Shown piece by piece: positions 53,699-64,000 of a stretch of 64,000 nucleotides of DNA. The position numbers were made by a program, and so were the translations under genes. Each line of letters starts with the position of its first letter. The first letter of the stretch is position 1. The notes beneath the pieces were generated by a model. That model worked only from the letters and a program-made list of their open reading frames with translations, made no database searches and was not told the DNA's origin. This stretch comes from Gammaproteobacteria bacterium (lineage in GTDB: Bacteria > Pseudomonadota > Gammaproteobacteria > Nevskiales > Nevskiaceae). The stretch covers positions 62,001 to 126,000 of the forward strand of contig JAPLSA010000005.1 in NCBI GenBank assembly GCA_026398815.1. Reading direction: 5' to 3'.

Positions 53699-56133
53699 CC
53701 CTGCAGGCGCTGGCTCAGGGCCCGCGCATCCTGTTGCTGGCGGTCGTTGCCGGCGATCTCGACTTCCGCCAGCAGCGCGCGCGCGGCGTCCAGATCGCCC
53801 ATGTCCGCATAGGCCCGGGCCAGATCGAGCTTGGTGTCGATCTCGTCACCGCCGATCACCTCCGATTCCGGCTCCGGCTCGAATTCGAAGGGCGGCGGTT
53901 CGTCGGCCGGCGGCGCCCAGGCCGACGCCGGCTTGACCAGCCCGGCATCGGCCCGGCTGCCGCTGCCATCGTCATCAAGGTCGAAGCTGCTGAGGTCGAT
54001 GTCGAGCACCGCCGGCGGCTCGCTGGCCGGTGCGGCCGGCAGCTCGATGATGACCGGCGGCGCCAGCCCGAGCGGCGGCAGGTTCAGCTCCGGCAGCGGC
54101 TCGCTGGCGACCAGCGCCGGCGGCACGGCCGGCGGCAGATCGAATTCGACGACCGGCTCGTCGAGTGGCCGCAGCAGGCTTTCGGTGACCGGATCGGCCA
54201 TCGTCGCTGGCGGCCGTTCGTCCGCCAGCGTCAGCACCGGTTCCGGTTCTGGCGGCACCGCCAGCGGCGGTGCCGGAACCGGCGCCGTCTCGCCCGGCAG
54301 TTCGGCGTCGAGGTCGAAATCAATCACCGACAGATCGCCGTTCGCGGACGATGGCGGCGAAACCGGCGGCGGCAACGGGAGTTCGGCCGGTTCCGCCAGC
54401 GACGGCTGACCGCCGAACAGCGGTAGTTCCGGCAGCAGCGCCCGGCCCATCACCTTGATCTTCTGCCAGGTCTCCGGCGTCGCCGAAGCCTCGAGATTCT
54501 CGGCCAGCGCCTGGAACTCGGCGGCGTTGCCGGCCGCCGAATAGGTTTCCGCCAGCTTGATCACCAGATCGGTACGCGCCGGCTCGGCGGCGATCGCCTT
54601 CTTCAGCATCTGCGCAGCTTCGTCGTACAGACCGTAGGCAAGATGGAAGTCGGCCTCGGCCAAGGCATCGCTGGCGTCGAGCAGCGGTGCCAGATCGGCT
54701 GTGTTGTCGTGGCCAGGCAGCGGTTCGTCGGCCTGCGGCGCCACAGCCGTCGCGACCGGCGGATCAAGCGTCGGCACGCGCGGTGCAACCGCCTCGGCCG
54801 GTGCCGGATCGGCGGCCGGCTGGTCGGGCGCGAGTGGTTCCGATGCTGGCGCAGGCGCCCGCGACCAGGGCCGCTCCAGCAGCAGATCCGGCGTGGCGGC
54901 CAGCGCGGTCCGCGTAGCGGCCGCCGTTGTCGACGACGCGGCGCGGCGCTGCCGCAACGCCAGCAGCAGGCCGATTAACAGCAGCAGGCCGCCGATCGGC
55001 AGCCACGGCAGTTCTTTGAACTGCGCCAGCAGGTCGGTCGCCGTGTCCGCAGCCGGCGGCGCGGCAGGTGCAGCGACCGGTGGGACTGCGTGGTCCACAG
55101 CGGCTGGCGCTGCAGCCGGTTCGCCGTCTGAGGGCGGCTCGGCTGCCGCCGATGGCGTGCCGACCTCGGCCGGCGTCGATGCCGCGGACGGCGGCGCAGC
55201 GCCCCCATCCGCCAGGCCCTCGCCCGGCGCGGCGGCAGCAGCCGGTTCTGCCGGCATCGGCGTGCTGGCGGCGACATCGGGCACCGGCACGGCAGCAGGC
55301 GGCGGCGGTGCGGGAGCCGGCGCGAGATCAGCCGGCGTCGCTGCCGGTCGGGAGACGGCAGCCGCCGGCGGTTTGCCGCTGGCGCGCAGCCGGGTGACCT
55401 GCTCGTGCGCCGATGCGGCGTCGATCGCCAGCACCTCGGCGGTCGACGGCACCGCCAGCATCTCGCCGCTGAGCAGGTAGTTGATGCTGCCGCCGCCGAA
55501 CGCGGTCGGATTGGCGTTGTAGATCGCCAGCAGCATCTGGTCCATGGTCACCACCGGATCGCTGCGCAGCAGCTTGGCGATGCTCCACAGCGTTTGCGTC
55601 GCCAGCACCGGGCCATAGCGCGCCGGCGTGCCGGCAGCGCTGGCCGGGGCCTCCTGCGATCGCGCCGGGGTTGGCAGCGGCAGCGGCGTCGGCGCGGTGA
55701 TCGTCCGCGGCGCGGCGGCAGCGGCGGCCGGCGCCGGGCTGCTGGACGGTGGGTCAAGCAGCACCGTGTACTCGCGCAGCAGACGGCCGCCGTTCCAGCG
55801 CGCCTCGACGATGAAGTTCAGGAACGGGTCGCGGATCGCCTGGGCGCTGCCGACCAGGATGCGGCTGCCATTGCGTTCAAAGCGCAGCGAACCGACCTGC
55901 TCGGAGCGTTCGATGCCGCGACGGGCGAATTCTTCCGGCGCGGCGATCTGCACGACCAGGCTGTCGAGATCCTCGCGGCTCGCCGCATCCAGCGGGATCG
56001 CGGCAGCGAAGCGCTCGTTGAGGCGGGACCGGACCTCGACCTCACCGAGGCCCAGCGCCTGCAGACCGGCACTCCAGAACAGCGACACCGCAGCCAGCCC
56101 GACGGCCGATGCCGCAGCCCGAGTTCGCATCAT
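53695..56133 (-). CDS. fimV: FimV/HubP-type pole-organising protein
   Basis: 812 residues. Signal peptide, FimV N-terminal domain ([20 protein letters not shown]), a LysM peptidoglycan-binding region (about 169-231), an Ala/Pro-rich stretch, a TM helix at about 371-391, then a long acidic cytoplasmic part with TPR-like [16 protein letters not shown] and a C-terminal FimV domain ([20 protein letters not shown]). Scaffolds polar machinery such as type IV pili in other species. ATG 56133 has GGGGA upstream; a TTG four codons earlier is rejected. Confidence 0.9.
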   Translation of the reverse strand: MMRTRAAASAVGLAAVSLFWSAGLQALGLGEVEVRSRLNERFAAAIPLDAASREDLDSLVVQIAAPEEFARRGIERSEQVGSLRFERNGSRILVGSAQAIRDPFLNFIVEARWNGGRLLREYTVLLDPPSSSPAPAAAAAAPRTITAPTPLPLPTPARSQEAPASAAGTPARYGPVLATQTLWSIAKLLRSDPVVTMDQMLLAIYNANPTAFGGGSINYLLSGEMLAVPSTAEVLAIDAASAHEQVTRLRASGKPPAAAVSRPAATPADLAPAPAPPPPAAVPVPDVAASTPMPAEPAAAAAPGEGLADGGAAPPSAASTPAEVGTPSAAAEPPSDGEPAAAPAAVDHAVPPVAAPAAPPAADTATDLLAQFKELPWLPIGGLLLLIGLLLALRQRRAASSTTAAATRTALAATPDLLLERPWSRAPAPASEPLAPDQPAADPAPAEAVAPRVPTLDPPVATAVAPQADEPLPGHDNTADLAPLLDASDALAEADFHLAYGLYDEAAQMLKKAIAAEPARTDLVIKLAETYSAAGNAAEFQALAENLEASATPETWQKIKVMGRALLPELPLFGGQPSLAEPAELPLPPPVSPPSSANGDLSVIDFDLDAELPGETAPVPAPPLAVPPEPEPVLTLADERPPATMADPVTESLLRPLDEPVVEFDLPPAVPPALVASEPLPELNLPPLGLAPPVIIELPAAPASEPPAVLDIDLSSFDLDDDGSGSRADAGLVKPASAWAPPADEPPPFEFEPEPESEVIGGDEIDTKLDLARAYADMGDLDAARALLAEVEIAGNDRQQQDARALSQRLQG

Positions 56134-56256
56134 GTTGATCCCCAATTGAACGCCCTGGGCCCGATCAAGCGCCCGCCTGCCGACGATATCGGCAGCGCGC
56201 CTTTATACCTTAGGAATCAAGGCGTACCAACAGGCTGACCGGATCGGCGCGCGGCC

Positions 56257-57290
<1,034 letters not shown>

Positions 57291-57294
<4 letters not shown>

Positions 57295-58409
57295 GCGTCC
57301 ACCAGGATGCGCAGCATGCGGCGCAGCGGCTCGGCCGCGCCCCACAGCAGCTGGTCACCGACGGTGAAGGCGCCGAGATATTCCGGGCCCATGTTCAGCT
57401 TGCGCAGCCGGCCGACGGCGACGTTCAAGGTGCCGGTGACGGCCACCGGCGTCAGATCACGGATGCTCGCCTCGCGGGTGTTCGGCACCACGCGCACCCA
57501 TTCGTTGTCGGCGGCGATCATCGCTTCGATCTCCTCGATCGGCACATCGCGCTTCAGCTTGATGGTCAGTGCCTGCGAATGGCAGCGCATCGCGCCGATG
57601 CGTACGCAGATGCCGTCGACCGGAATCGGATTGGCGTCGCGGCCGAGGATCTTGTTGGTTTCCGACTGGCCCTTCCACTCTTCCTTCGACTGGCCGTTGT
57701 CGAGCTGCTTGTCGATGTACGGGATCAGCGAGCCCGCCAGCGGCGCGCCGAAATTCCGGGTCGGGAATTCGGCCGAGCGCTGGGTAGCAGCGACCTTGCG
57801 GTCGATCTCCAGGATCGCCGATGCCGGATCGGCCAGCTCCGGGGCGACTGCGGCTTCCAGCACGCCCATCTGCGCCAGCAGCTCGCGCATGTTGGCGGCA
57901 CCGGCACCGGACGCGGCCTGGTAGGTCATCGCCGACATCCACTCGACCAGATCCGCCTTGTACAGCGCACCGAGCGCCATCAGCATCAGCGACACCGTGC
58001 AGTTGCCGCCGACGTAGTTCTTCACGCCTCTGGCGATCGCGTCATCGATGACCTGGCGGTTGACCGGGTCGAGGATGATCACCGCATCGTCCTTCATGCG
58101 CAGCGCGCTGGCCGCGTCGATCCAGTAGCCGTTCCAGCCCGAGGCGCGCAGCTGCGGGTAGACGGCGTTGGTGTAGTCGCCGCCCTGGCAGGTGATGATG
58201 ATGTCCATCTGGCGCAGCGCGTCGACGCTGTTGCCGTCCTTCAGCGGCGGCGATTCCACGCCGTACAGCCACGGCCCCGGCGCGCCGGGATTGGAGGTCG
58301 AGAAGAAATGCGTTTCGACCTGCGCGAAATCGCGCTCGTCCTGCATGCGCTGCATCAGCACCGAACCGACCATGCCGCGCCAACCGACCATCCCGAGCTT
58401 CTTCAACAT
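57291..58409 (-). CDS. asd: Aspartate-semialdehyde dehydrogenase
   Basis: 372 residues from ATG 58409, with GGAGAGG upstream. E. coli-type Asd: [34 protein letters not shown], the catalytic Cys in [16 protein letters not shown], and [16 protein letters not shown]. Second step from aspartate to lysine, threonine and methionine. In tandem with the USG-1 paralog. Confidence 0.96.
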
Positions 58410-58468
58410 CACGACCTCTCCGACGTAACTGCGAACTGCGTGAAAACGGATCAACCCGAACGGCCGTG

Positions 58469-59572
58469 TCAGGCGCCGAGGGCGGCGACCACGGCGTCAC
58501 CCATCGCGGCGGTGCCGATGCGCGCTTCGCCCGGCTTGGCGATATCGCCGGTGCGCAGGCCGGCGGCCAGCACCTTGCGCACGGCGGCCTCGATCTTGTC
58601 GGCGAGATCGCCACGCTTCAGCGAATAGCGCAGCAGCATCGCCACCGACAGCAGCATCGCCAGCGGATTGGCGACGCCCTGGCCGGCGATGTCCGGCGCC
58701 GAGCCGTGGCTCGGCTCGTACATGCCCTGGCCGCGCTCGTTGAGGCTGGCCGACGGCAGCATGCCGATCGAGCCGGTGAGCTGCGCCGCGATGTCCGACA
58801 GGATGTCGCCGAACATGTTGCTGGTCACGATCACGTCGAACTGCTTCGGCCCGCGCACCAGCTGCATCGCCGCGTTGTCGACCAGCATGTGGCTGAGTTC
58901 GACATCCGGATAATCCTTCGCCACCTCGATGACCACCTGCCGCCACAGCTGCGAAGCATCGAGCACGTTGGCCTTGTCGACCGAACACAGGCGCTTGCCG
59001 CGCAGGCGCGCGGTCTCGAACGCGGTACGGGCGATGCGCTCGACCTCGAAGTCCGAGTAGGCCTCGGTGTCGCGGGCGACGCGCGCCTTCGGGATCACGT
59101 GGCTGCCGACCTTGTAGTCGGTCTCCACCACCGTTTCGCGCTTGCCGAAATAGATGCCGCCGGTCAGCTCGCGAACGATCAGCAGATCCAGGTTGGAGAC
59201 GAATTCCGGCTTCAGCGACGAGGCGTCGGCCAGCTCCGGGTAGAGGATCGCCGGCCGCAGGTTCGAGTACAGGCCCAGCGCGGCGCGCAGGCCCAGCAGG
59301 CCGCGCTCCGGGCGCAGGTCCTTCGGCAGCGTGTCGTACTTCGGGCCGCCGACGGCAGCCAGCAGAATCGCGTCGGCCGACTTGGCGGCGTCCAGCGTTG
59401 CCGGCGGCAGCGGGTGCCCGGCGCGGTCGTAGCCGGCGCCGCCGATGTATGCGCGGCTCCAGCTGGCATCGAGGCCGTGGCGGTCACGCAGGACGGTCAG
59501 CAGCTTTTCGGCTTCGACGGTGATTTCCGGGCCGATGCCATCGCCGGGGAGCAGCAGGATTTTCTGGGTCAT
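58469..59572 (-). CDS. leuB: 3-isopropylmalate dehydrogenase
   Basis: 367 residues. [74 protein letters not shown] and [12 protein letters not shown]. Oxidative decarboxylation in leucine synthesis. Separated from leuD by a beta-propeller gene. Confidence 0.97.
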   Translation of the reverse strand: MTQKILLLPGDGIGPEITVEAEKLLTVLRDRHGLDASWSRAYIGGAGYDRAGHPLPPATLDAAKSADAILLAAVGGPKYDTLPKDLRPERGLLGLRAALGLYSNLRPAILYPELADASSLKPEFVSNLDLLIVRELTGGIYFGKRETVVETDYKVGSHVIPKARVARDTEAYSDFEVERIARTAFETARLRGKRLCSVDKANVLDASQLWRQVVIEVAKDYPDVELSHMLVDNAAMQLVRGPKQFDVIVTSNMFGDILSDIAAQLTGSIGMLPSASLNERGQGMYEPSHGSAPDIAGQGVANPLAMLLSVAMLLRYSLKRGDLADKIEAAVRKVLAAGLRTGDIAKPGEARIGTAAMGDAVVAALGA

Positions 59573-59586
59573 GTTGTGCAGGAGGT

Positions 59587-60456
59587 TCAGTCGATCGCGT
59601 AAGCGCGAAGTTCGTTGTTAAGCATCATCGGCACCAGCAGCCGCTTCGCCGGGCCCATCGCGATGTCGGCGGAGCCCTGCTCCAGCAGCAGCCAGAGGCT
59701 GACCTCGCCAGTCGCCGACACCTTGTAGACGTTGCCGTGGGCCCAGTCGCTGAGGATGTAGCCGCCCTTGCCGTCGGCCACCAGGCCATCGATGTTGGCG
59801 AACGGCACGGGTGCAAAGCGCGGCTCCAGCACGTTGGTCGTGCGGTCGAGCGATTGCAGATAGCCTTCGCTGGAGGTTTCGAGGCCATTGCCGGTCAACA
59901 CGCCCCAACTGCCGACGATCAGCTTGTCGCCTTCCACCAGCAGGCCGTTCGGGCCTTCGAGCTTGGGGCTGGCCAGCATCACGCCGAAGCTGTCTCCGTT
60001 CAGGCGCCAGATGGTGTTGGTCATCATGTCCGAGACGTAGACGCGGCCACTGCCGTCGACCGCCACGTCGTTCAGGAACTTGGCGCCTGCGGCCTTGTGA
60101 CGCGACTTGATCCGGCCGTTGCCGGTGTCCACCACCACCAGCTCATCGATGTCGGCGATGTACAGCAGGCCGCCCCGGTAGCCGAGTCCCTTCGGCGCAT
60201 TGAGGCCGCGCAGCCAGTCGCGCTTGATCATCTTGCCGTCGGGGCTGACCTTGGAGATGAAGCCGTTGCCGTCCTTGGCCGTGCCCTCGCCGTTGATGTT
60301 CGACACGTACAGCACGTTCTGGTTGGCGGCGAACACCACCGATTCCGGCTGCGCGAAGCCGGACAGCGTCCACAGCGGCTCCGGACCGGCCGCAGTGGCG
60401 GCGCCCGTGGACAGCAGCAGGGCAAGGGCGGCGCAGCCGCGGCGAAATGCGTTCAT
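59587..60456 (-). CDS. Exported SMP-30/NHL-like beta-propeller protein
   Basis: 289 residues from ATG 60456. The signal peptide is [18 protein letters not shown]. Six-blade-like repeats follow ([91 protein letters not shown]). This pattern is that of periplasmic SMP-30/gluconolactonase-type propellers. Exact role unknown. Its position between leuB and leuD is unusual. Confidence 0.8.
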   Translation of the reverse strand: MNAFRRGCAALALLLSTGAATAAGPEPLWTLSGFAQPESVVFAANQNVLYVSNINGEGTAKDGNGFISKVSPDGKMIKRDWLRGLNAPKGLGYRGGLLYIADIDELVVVDTGNGRIKSRHKAAGAKFLNDVAVDGSGRVYVSDMMTNTIWRLNGDSFGVMLASPKLEGPNGLLVEGDKLIVGSWGVLTGNGLETSSEGYLQSLDRTTNVLEPRFAPVPFANIDGLVADGKGGYILSDWAHGNVYKVSATGEVSLWLLLEQGSADIAMGPAKRLLVPMMLNNELRAYAID

Positions 60457-60484
60457 CAGAACTCTCCGGATCAGGTGCGCGCCA

Positions 60485-61123
60485 TCAGGCGAACAGCCAG
60501 GGCGCGGCTTCGCGCCGGCGGGATTCGTAGGCGCGGATGTCGTCGGCATGCTGCAAGGTCAGACCGATCTCGTCGAGGCCGCGGATCAGGCAGTCCTTGC
60601 GGAACGGGTCGATCTCGAACGCGAATTTCAGGCCAGCCGGCGTGCTGACCGTCTGTGCCGGCAGGTCGATGGTCAGCTGGAAGTCCGCGCTGGCCGCGCT
60701 TTCCTGGAACAGCGCCTCGACTTCCTCATCCTTCAGGGCGAGCGGGAAAAAGCCGTTCTTGAAGCTGTTGTTGAAGAAGATGTCGGCGAAGCCCGGTGCG
60801 ATCACGGCGCGGAAGCCGTAGTCGCTCAAGGCCCAGACCGCATGCTCGCGCGACGAGCCGCAGCCGAAGTTCTCGCGGGCGATCAGGATGGTGCTGCCGG
60901 CATGCTGCGGCTTGTTCAGCACGAAGTCCGCGTTCTTGCGCCGGGTGGCCGGGTCAATGTCGAGATCGCCCTTGTCGAGGTAGCGCCAGTCATCGAACAG
61001 GAACGGGCCGAAGCCGGTCTTCTTGATCGACTTCAGATACTGCTTGGGGATGATCGCGTCGGTGTCGACGTTGGCCCGATCAAGCGGAGCGACCTTGCCG
61101 GTGACGATGGTGAACGGCTGCAT
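60485..61123 (-). CDS. leuD: 3-isopropylmalate dehydratase small subunit
   Basis: 212 residues from ATG 61123. [36 protein letters not shown] and FGFRAVIA-type text ([18 protein letters not shown]) are typical. Works with LeuC. The ATG lies five bases after the leuC stop. Confidence 0.97.
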   Translation of the reverse strand: MQPFTIVTGKVAPLDRANVDTDAIIPKQYLKSIKKTGFGPFLFDDWRYLDKGDLDIDPATRRKNADFVLNKPQHAGSTILIARENFGCGSSREHAVWALSDYGFRAVIAPGFADIFFNNSFKNGFFPLALKDEEVEALFQESAASADFQLTIDLPAQTVSTPAGLKFAFEIDPFRKDCLIRGLDEIGLTLQHADDIRAYESRRREAAPWLFA

Positions 61124-61127
61124 GGCT

Positions 61128-62531
61128 TTAGAGGCTCCGGATGTCGACGAAACGGCCGGCCACCGCAGCGGCAGCGGCCATCGCCGGGGAAACGAGATGC
61201 GTGCGGCCGCCGGCACCCTGGCGACCTTCGAAGTTGCGGTTGCTGGTCGAGGCACAGCGCTCGCCCGGGCTCAACTGGTCGGCATTCATGCCGAGACACA
61301 TCGAGCAGCCCGGCTCGCGCCATTCGAAGCCGGCATCGATGAAGACCTTGTCCAGGCCTTCGCTTTCCGCCTGCCGCTTGACCAGGCCCGAGCCCGGCAC
61401 GGCCAGCGCCAGCTTGACGTTGCCGGCAATCCGCTTGCCCTTGAGCACGCCGGCGGCCGCGCGCAGATCCTCGATCCGCGAGTTGGTGCAGGAGCCAATG
61501 AACACCTTGTCGATCGCGATCTCGGTGATCGGCTGATCGGCGGCGATGCCCATGTAGGCCAGCGCCCGCTCGATCGAATTGCGCTTGACCGGATCCGCCT
61601 CGGCGGCCGGATTCGGCACCCGGCCGTCGACCGGCAGCACCATTTCCGGGCTGGTGCCCCAGGTCACCTGCGGCTGGATGCTGGCAGCGTCGAGTTCGAC
61701 TTCACGGTCGAACGCCGCACCGTCATCCGAGTGCAGGGTGTTCCACCAGGCGATGGCTTTCTGAAGCGCTTCGCCCTTCGGCGAAAACGGCCGGTTCTGC
61801 ACGTAGGCGATGGTGGTGGCATCGACTGCCACCAGACCGGCACGCGCACCGGCCTCGATCGCCATGTTGCAGACCGTCATCCGGCCTTCCATCGACAGAT
61901 CGGCAATCGCTTCACCGGCGAATTCGATGGTGTGGCCATTGCCGCCGGCGGTGCCGATCTTGCCGATGATCGCCAGCACGATGTCCTTGGCGGTGATGCC
62001 GGGTGCCACCTTGCCGCGCACGGTGACGCGCATGTTCTTCGACTTCTTCAGCACCAGGGTTTGGGTGGCGAGCGCGTGCTCGACTTCCGAGGTGCCGATG
62101 CCGAAGGCCAACGCGCCGAAGGCACCGTGGGTGGAGGTGTGGCTGTCGCCGCAGACCACGGTCATGCCGGGAAGCGTGGCGCCCTGCTCCGGGCCGATCA
62201 CGTGGACGATGCCCTGACGGGCATCGGTCATCTTGAATTCGGTGATGCCGTATTCGTCGCAGTTGGCGTCGAGCGCCTCGACCTGGGCGCGCGAAATCGG
62301 ATCTTCGATGCCGACCGAGCGATCGGTGGTCGGCACGTTGTGATCGGCCACCGCAAGGTTGGCGTCGAGCCGCCACGGCTGGCGCTTGGCCAGACGCAGG
62401 CCGTCAAACGCCTGCGGGCTGGTCACTTCATGGAGCAGCTGGCGATCGATATAGATGAGTGCGGAGCCGTCGCCATTGTCCTTGACGACATGGGCGTCCC
62501 AAAGCTTGTCGTAGAGCGTCTTTGCAGCCAT
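61128..62531 (-). CDS. leuC: 3-isopropylmalate dehydratase large subunit
   Basis: 467 residues from ATG 62531 ([16 protein letters not shown]). [19 protein letters not shown], the 4Fe-4S cysteines in [13 protein letters not shown] and [13 protein letters not shown], and [16 protein letters not shown] are intact. First gene of the leuC-leuD-(propeller)-leuB run. Confidence 0.97.
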   Translation of the reverse strand: MAAKTLYDKLWDAHVVKDNGDGSALIYIDRQLLHEVTSPQAFDGLRLAKRQPWRLDANLAVADHNVPTTDRSVGIEDPISRAQVEALDANCDEYGITEFKMTDARQGIVHVIGPEQGATLPGMTVVCGDSHTSTHGAFGALAFGIGTSEVEHALATQTLVLKKSKNMRVTVRGKVAPGITAKDIVLAIIGKIGTAGGNGHTIEFAGEAIADLSMEGRMTVCNMAIEAGARAGLVAVDATTIAYVQNRPFSPKGEALQKAIAWWNTLHSDDGAAFDREVELDAASIQPQVTWGTSPEMVLPVDGRVPNPAAEADPVKRNSIERALAYMGIAADQPITEIAIDKVFIGSCTNSRIEDLRAAAGVLKGKRIAGNVKLALAVPGSGLVKRQAESEGLDKVFIDAGFEWREPGCSMCLGMNADQLSPGERCASTSNRNFEGRQGAGGRTHLVSPAMAAAAAVAGRFVDIRSL

Positions 62532-62579
62532 CGCAGCACCGGAGGGGTCAGGTTCGGCGCGCAGTGTAGGAGCGTGCAT

Positions 62580-62596
62580 TTCATTACTCCAATGAA
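62580..62596. promoter_or_regulatory. Palindrome upstream of leuC
   Basis: TTCATTACTCCAATGAA, perfect 6-bp arms with a 5-bp centre, in an A+T-richer stretch 49 bases upstream of the leuC ATG. It looks like a LysR-type operator, but no LysR gene is nearby. The 210 bases from leuC to tRNA-Val hold otherwise only a terminator. Confidence 0.4.
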
Positions 62597-62705
62597 TCCT
62601 TTGCATCTTCAGCAGTCGCAATAGGAATTCAACTGCACGAAGCCCGGCATCGTTGCCCACCGTCCGGTCCCGGCACGTCCGCTTCGGAAACCGCCTTCAG
62701 CCAAC

Positions 62706-62736
62706 AAAAAAGGCCCGATCTCGCGATCGGGCCTTT
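62706..62736 (-). terminator. tRNA-Val terminator
   Basis: AAAGGCCCGATC-GCGA-GATCGGGCCTTT on the minus strand, ending in a T-run, 6 bases after the tRNA CCA. Confidence 0.9.
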
Positions 62737-62742
62737 CGGTAT

Positions 62743-62817
62743 TGGTGGACAGTACAGGGCTTGAACCTGTGACCCCCGCCGTGTGAAGGCGATGCTCTAC
62801 CACTGAGCTAACTGTCC
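62743..62817 (-). tRNA. tRNA-Val (CAC anticodon)
   Basis: 75 bases with encoded CCA. The acceptor GGACAGT/ACTGTCC is perfect, the D arm is GCTC..GAGC, the anticodon loop TTCACAC gives CAC, and the T loop is TTCAAGC. Its 5' ten bases overlap the end of the PBP1C gene. Confidence 0.94.
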
Positions 62818-64000
62818 GGCAGGCGCGCATTGTAGGGATGCACCTGCCGCACTGCAACGAAAACGGCGGCATAGGCGACGTGCTCGCCACGGCGCAGCGG
62901 CCACTGGAAACGGGCGCCGCTGCCCTCGCCGGCCAGCACCTCGTCGACGAACCAGCGCACCGGCTCGTCCTCGGCCACTGCCGCCAGCTGGAATTCCAGC
63001 GCCTGCTGCTCGGCCGGCACCCGCGGATCAAGCGCCAGCCGCAAGCCTTCAAACGGCTGCAGCAGGCTCGGCACCGACGGCGCGCTGCCGGCCCAGGCGG
63101 CGGCCGGCGCGTCCGGGGCCTCGGGTGCGGTGCCCGGCGCGAACCATTCGCGGCGCTCGCCGCCATCGCTGTCACGGATCGTCCGCGCCTCGAGACGCGG
63201 GCTCAGGCGCAGCGGCGGCGACGGCTGCCGCTGGTCCAGCCAGCCGAATACCGAACGCACCAGCAGCGCCGGCCCGATCGAACCGGTGACGCCGTCCATC
63301 GCCGCGCCGTCCAGCGTGCCCATCCAGGCGCCGACCACGTAGTCATGGTTGTAGGCGAGGCACCAGGCATCGCGGTAATCGCTGGAGGTGCCGGTCTTGA
63401 CGGCGGTCTGGCTCGGGAAGCGCAGCAGGCCGCCGTCGCCGAACTCCAGCAGCCGCGCCCGGGGGTCGGACAGGATGTCGGTGATGATCGATGCGCTTTC
63501 GCGACTCAACAGCGGCTGCAGCGGCTGGCGGTCGCGGTCGTCGTCGAACAGCTGCAACGGCTGCCGCTGTCCCTGCCGGGCCAGCGTCGCGTAGGCATCG
63601 ACCATCTGAGCCAACGTGACCTCGCCATTGCCAAGGGCAATGCCATCGCCGTAGTGATCGGGATGGGCCGACAGCCCGCTCATGCCGAGCCGCTGCAGCA
63701 GGCCGAGGAACTCGGTGCCGCCGACGAACTGCAAGGCCTTCACCGCCGGCACGTTCAGCGAGTTGCCGAGCGCTTCGCGGACGCTGACATCGCCGTAGCT
63801 GAGCCGCGAATAGTTGCGGTACGGATGCAGTCCGTCGCCGACATGGGCGGCGGTCGGTGCGTCGCGGATGCGGGTGGCGGCGGTCCAGCCGTGTTCCAGC
63901 GCCAGCGCATAGACGAACGGCTTCAGTGCCGAGCCGGGCTGGCGCGGCGTCAGCACCGTGTCGATGCCGATCTCGCCCTCGTCGGCGTCGAGATTGGCAA
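62808..64000 (-). CDS. pbpC: Penicillin-binding protein 1C, N-terminus off the right edge
   Basis: About 397 C-terminal residues are visible; the frame is open at base 64000. The transpeptidase region has TPRQPGSALKPFVYALALE (SxxK), REALGNSLNVPAV (SxN) and VKTGTSSDYRDAW (KTGT/S). The C-terminal BiPBP_C-like domain follows. This arrangement fits PBP1C, a peptidoglycan glycosyltransferase/transpeptidase. The stop (TAG, 62808-62810) lies within tRNA-Val. The glycosyltransferase part is outside the window. Confidence 0.92.
   Translation of the reverse strand, partial: ANLDADEGEIGIDTVLTPRQPGSALKPFVYALALEHGWTAATRIRDAPTAAHVGDGLHPYRNYSRLSYGDVSVREALGNSLNVPAVKALQFVGGTEFLGLLQRLGMSGLSAHPDHYGDGIALGNGEVTLAQMVDAYATLARQGQRQPLQLFDDDRDRQPLQPLLSRESASIITDILSDPRARLLEFGDGGLLRFPSQTAVKTGTSSDYRDAWCLAYNHDYVVGAWMGTLDGAAMDGVTGSIGPALLVRSVFGWLDQRQPSPPLRLSPRLEARTIRDSDGGERREWFAPGTAPEAPDAPAAAWAGSAPSVPSLLQPFEGLRLALDPRVPAEQQALEFQLAAVAEDEPVRWFVDEVLAGEGSGARFQWPLRRGEHVAYAAVFVAVRQVHPYNARLPDS

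Overview
This is a high-G+C bacterial chromosome window with densely packed genes and many 1-4 base ATGA/GTGA/TGATG overlaps. The gene content points to a gammaproteobacterium. The block leuC-leuD-leuB-asd-asd2-fimV-truA-trpF-(trpB-trpA)-accD-folC-SPOR follows the order known from Pseudomonas. The steroid- or terpene-type P450, the 180-kDa-type NAD-glutamate dehydrogenase and the trpBA insertion resemble Nevskiales/Xanthomonadales-type genomes; that lineage assignment is inference.

Layout. 1-9126: the 5' part of an NAD-glutamate dehydrogenase (cut by the left edge), then a small catabolic block: a DECR-like SDR, a DUF4345 protein, rubredoxin and cytochrome P450 on the minus strand, divergent from a MerR-type regulator and a thiolase. 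9191-20823: a collinear minus-strand iron/heme acquisition region with two TonB-dependent receptors, two PepSY membrane proteins, DUF3649, DUF3325 and DUF6607 proteins, small membrane or secreted proteins, an AraC-type regulator and a HAD-like protein. A Fur-box-like palindrome overlaps the most upstream promoter. 21124-21941: pterin carbinolamine dehydratase and an ElaA-like acetyltransferase.

21956-37770 is an oxygen-response island. It holds a FixLJ-type two-component system whose kinase keeps the heme-PAS His and Arg positions, an acyl-ACP desaturase, an OmpW porin, a tandem universal stress protein, a full cbb3 oxidase operon (ccoNOQP, ccoG, ccoI, ccoS plus two small membrane proteins), a TauE/SafE-like protein, hemN and an FNR-family regulator. 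Three identical 14-bp FNR/Anr boxes (TTGATCCAGGTCAA) and one looser one sit at the expected promoter positions, which ties these genes into one predicted regulon.

37920-40555: a GspA/GspB (ExeAB-like) pair for type II secretin assembly. 40612-49174: argD, a small unknown gene, an SDR with an apparent internal deletion, leuA with a candidate Leu-rich leader peptide, a FrnE-like DsbA protein, pssA, tRNA-Ser(UGA) with inverted and degenerate copies of its 3' end, a SPOR protein and folC. 49182-62531: the accD-trpA-trpB-trpF-truA-fimV-asd2-asd-leuB-leuD-leuC block, transcribed toward lower coordinates, with a beta-propeller protein gene between leuB and leuD. 62743-64000: tRNA-Val(CAC) overlapping the 3' end of a PBP1C gene that runs off the right edge.

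No CRISPR array, transposase, integrase or rRNA was found. The most interesting items are the FixLJ-FNR-cbb3 island (with an oxygen-consuming desaturase behind an FNR box and an unusual FNR paralog), the truA gene without a conventional start codon, the leuA leader, the tRNA-Ser repeat structure and the P450-rubredoxin block.
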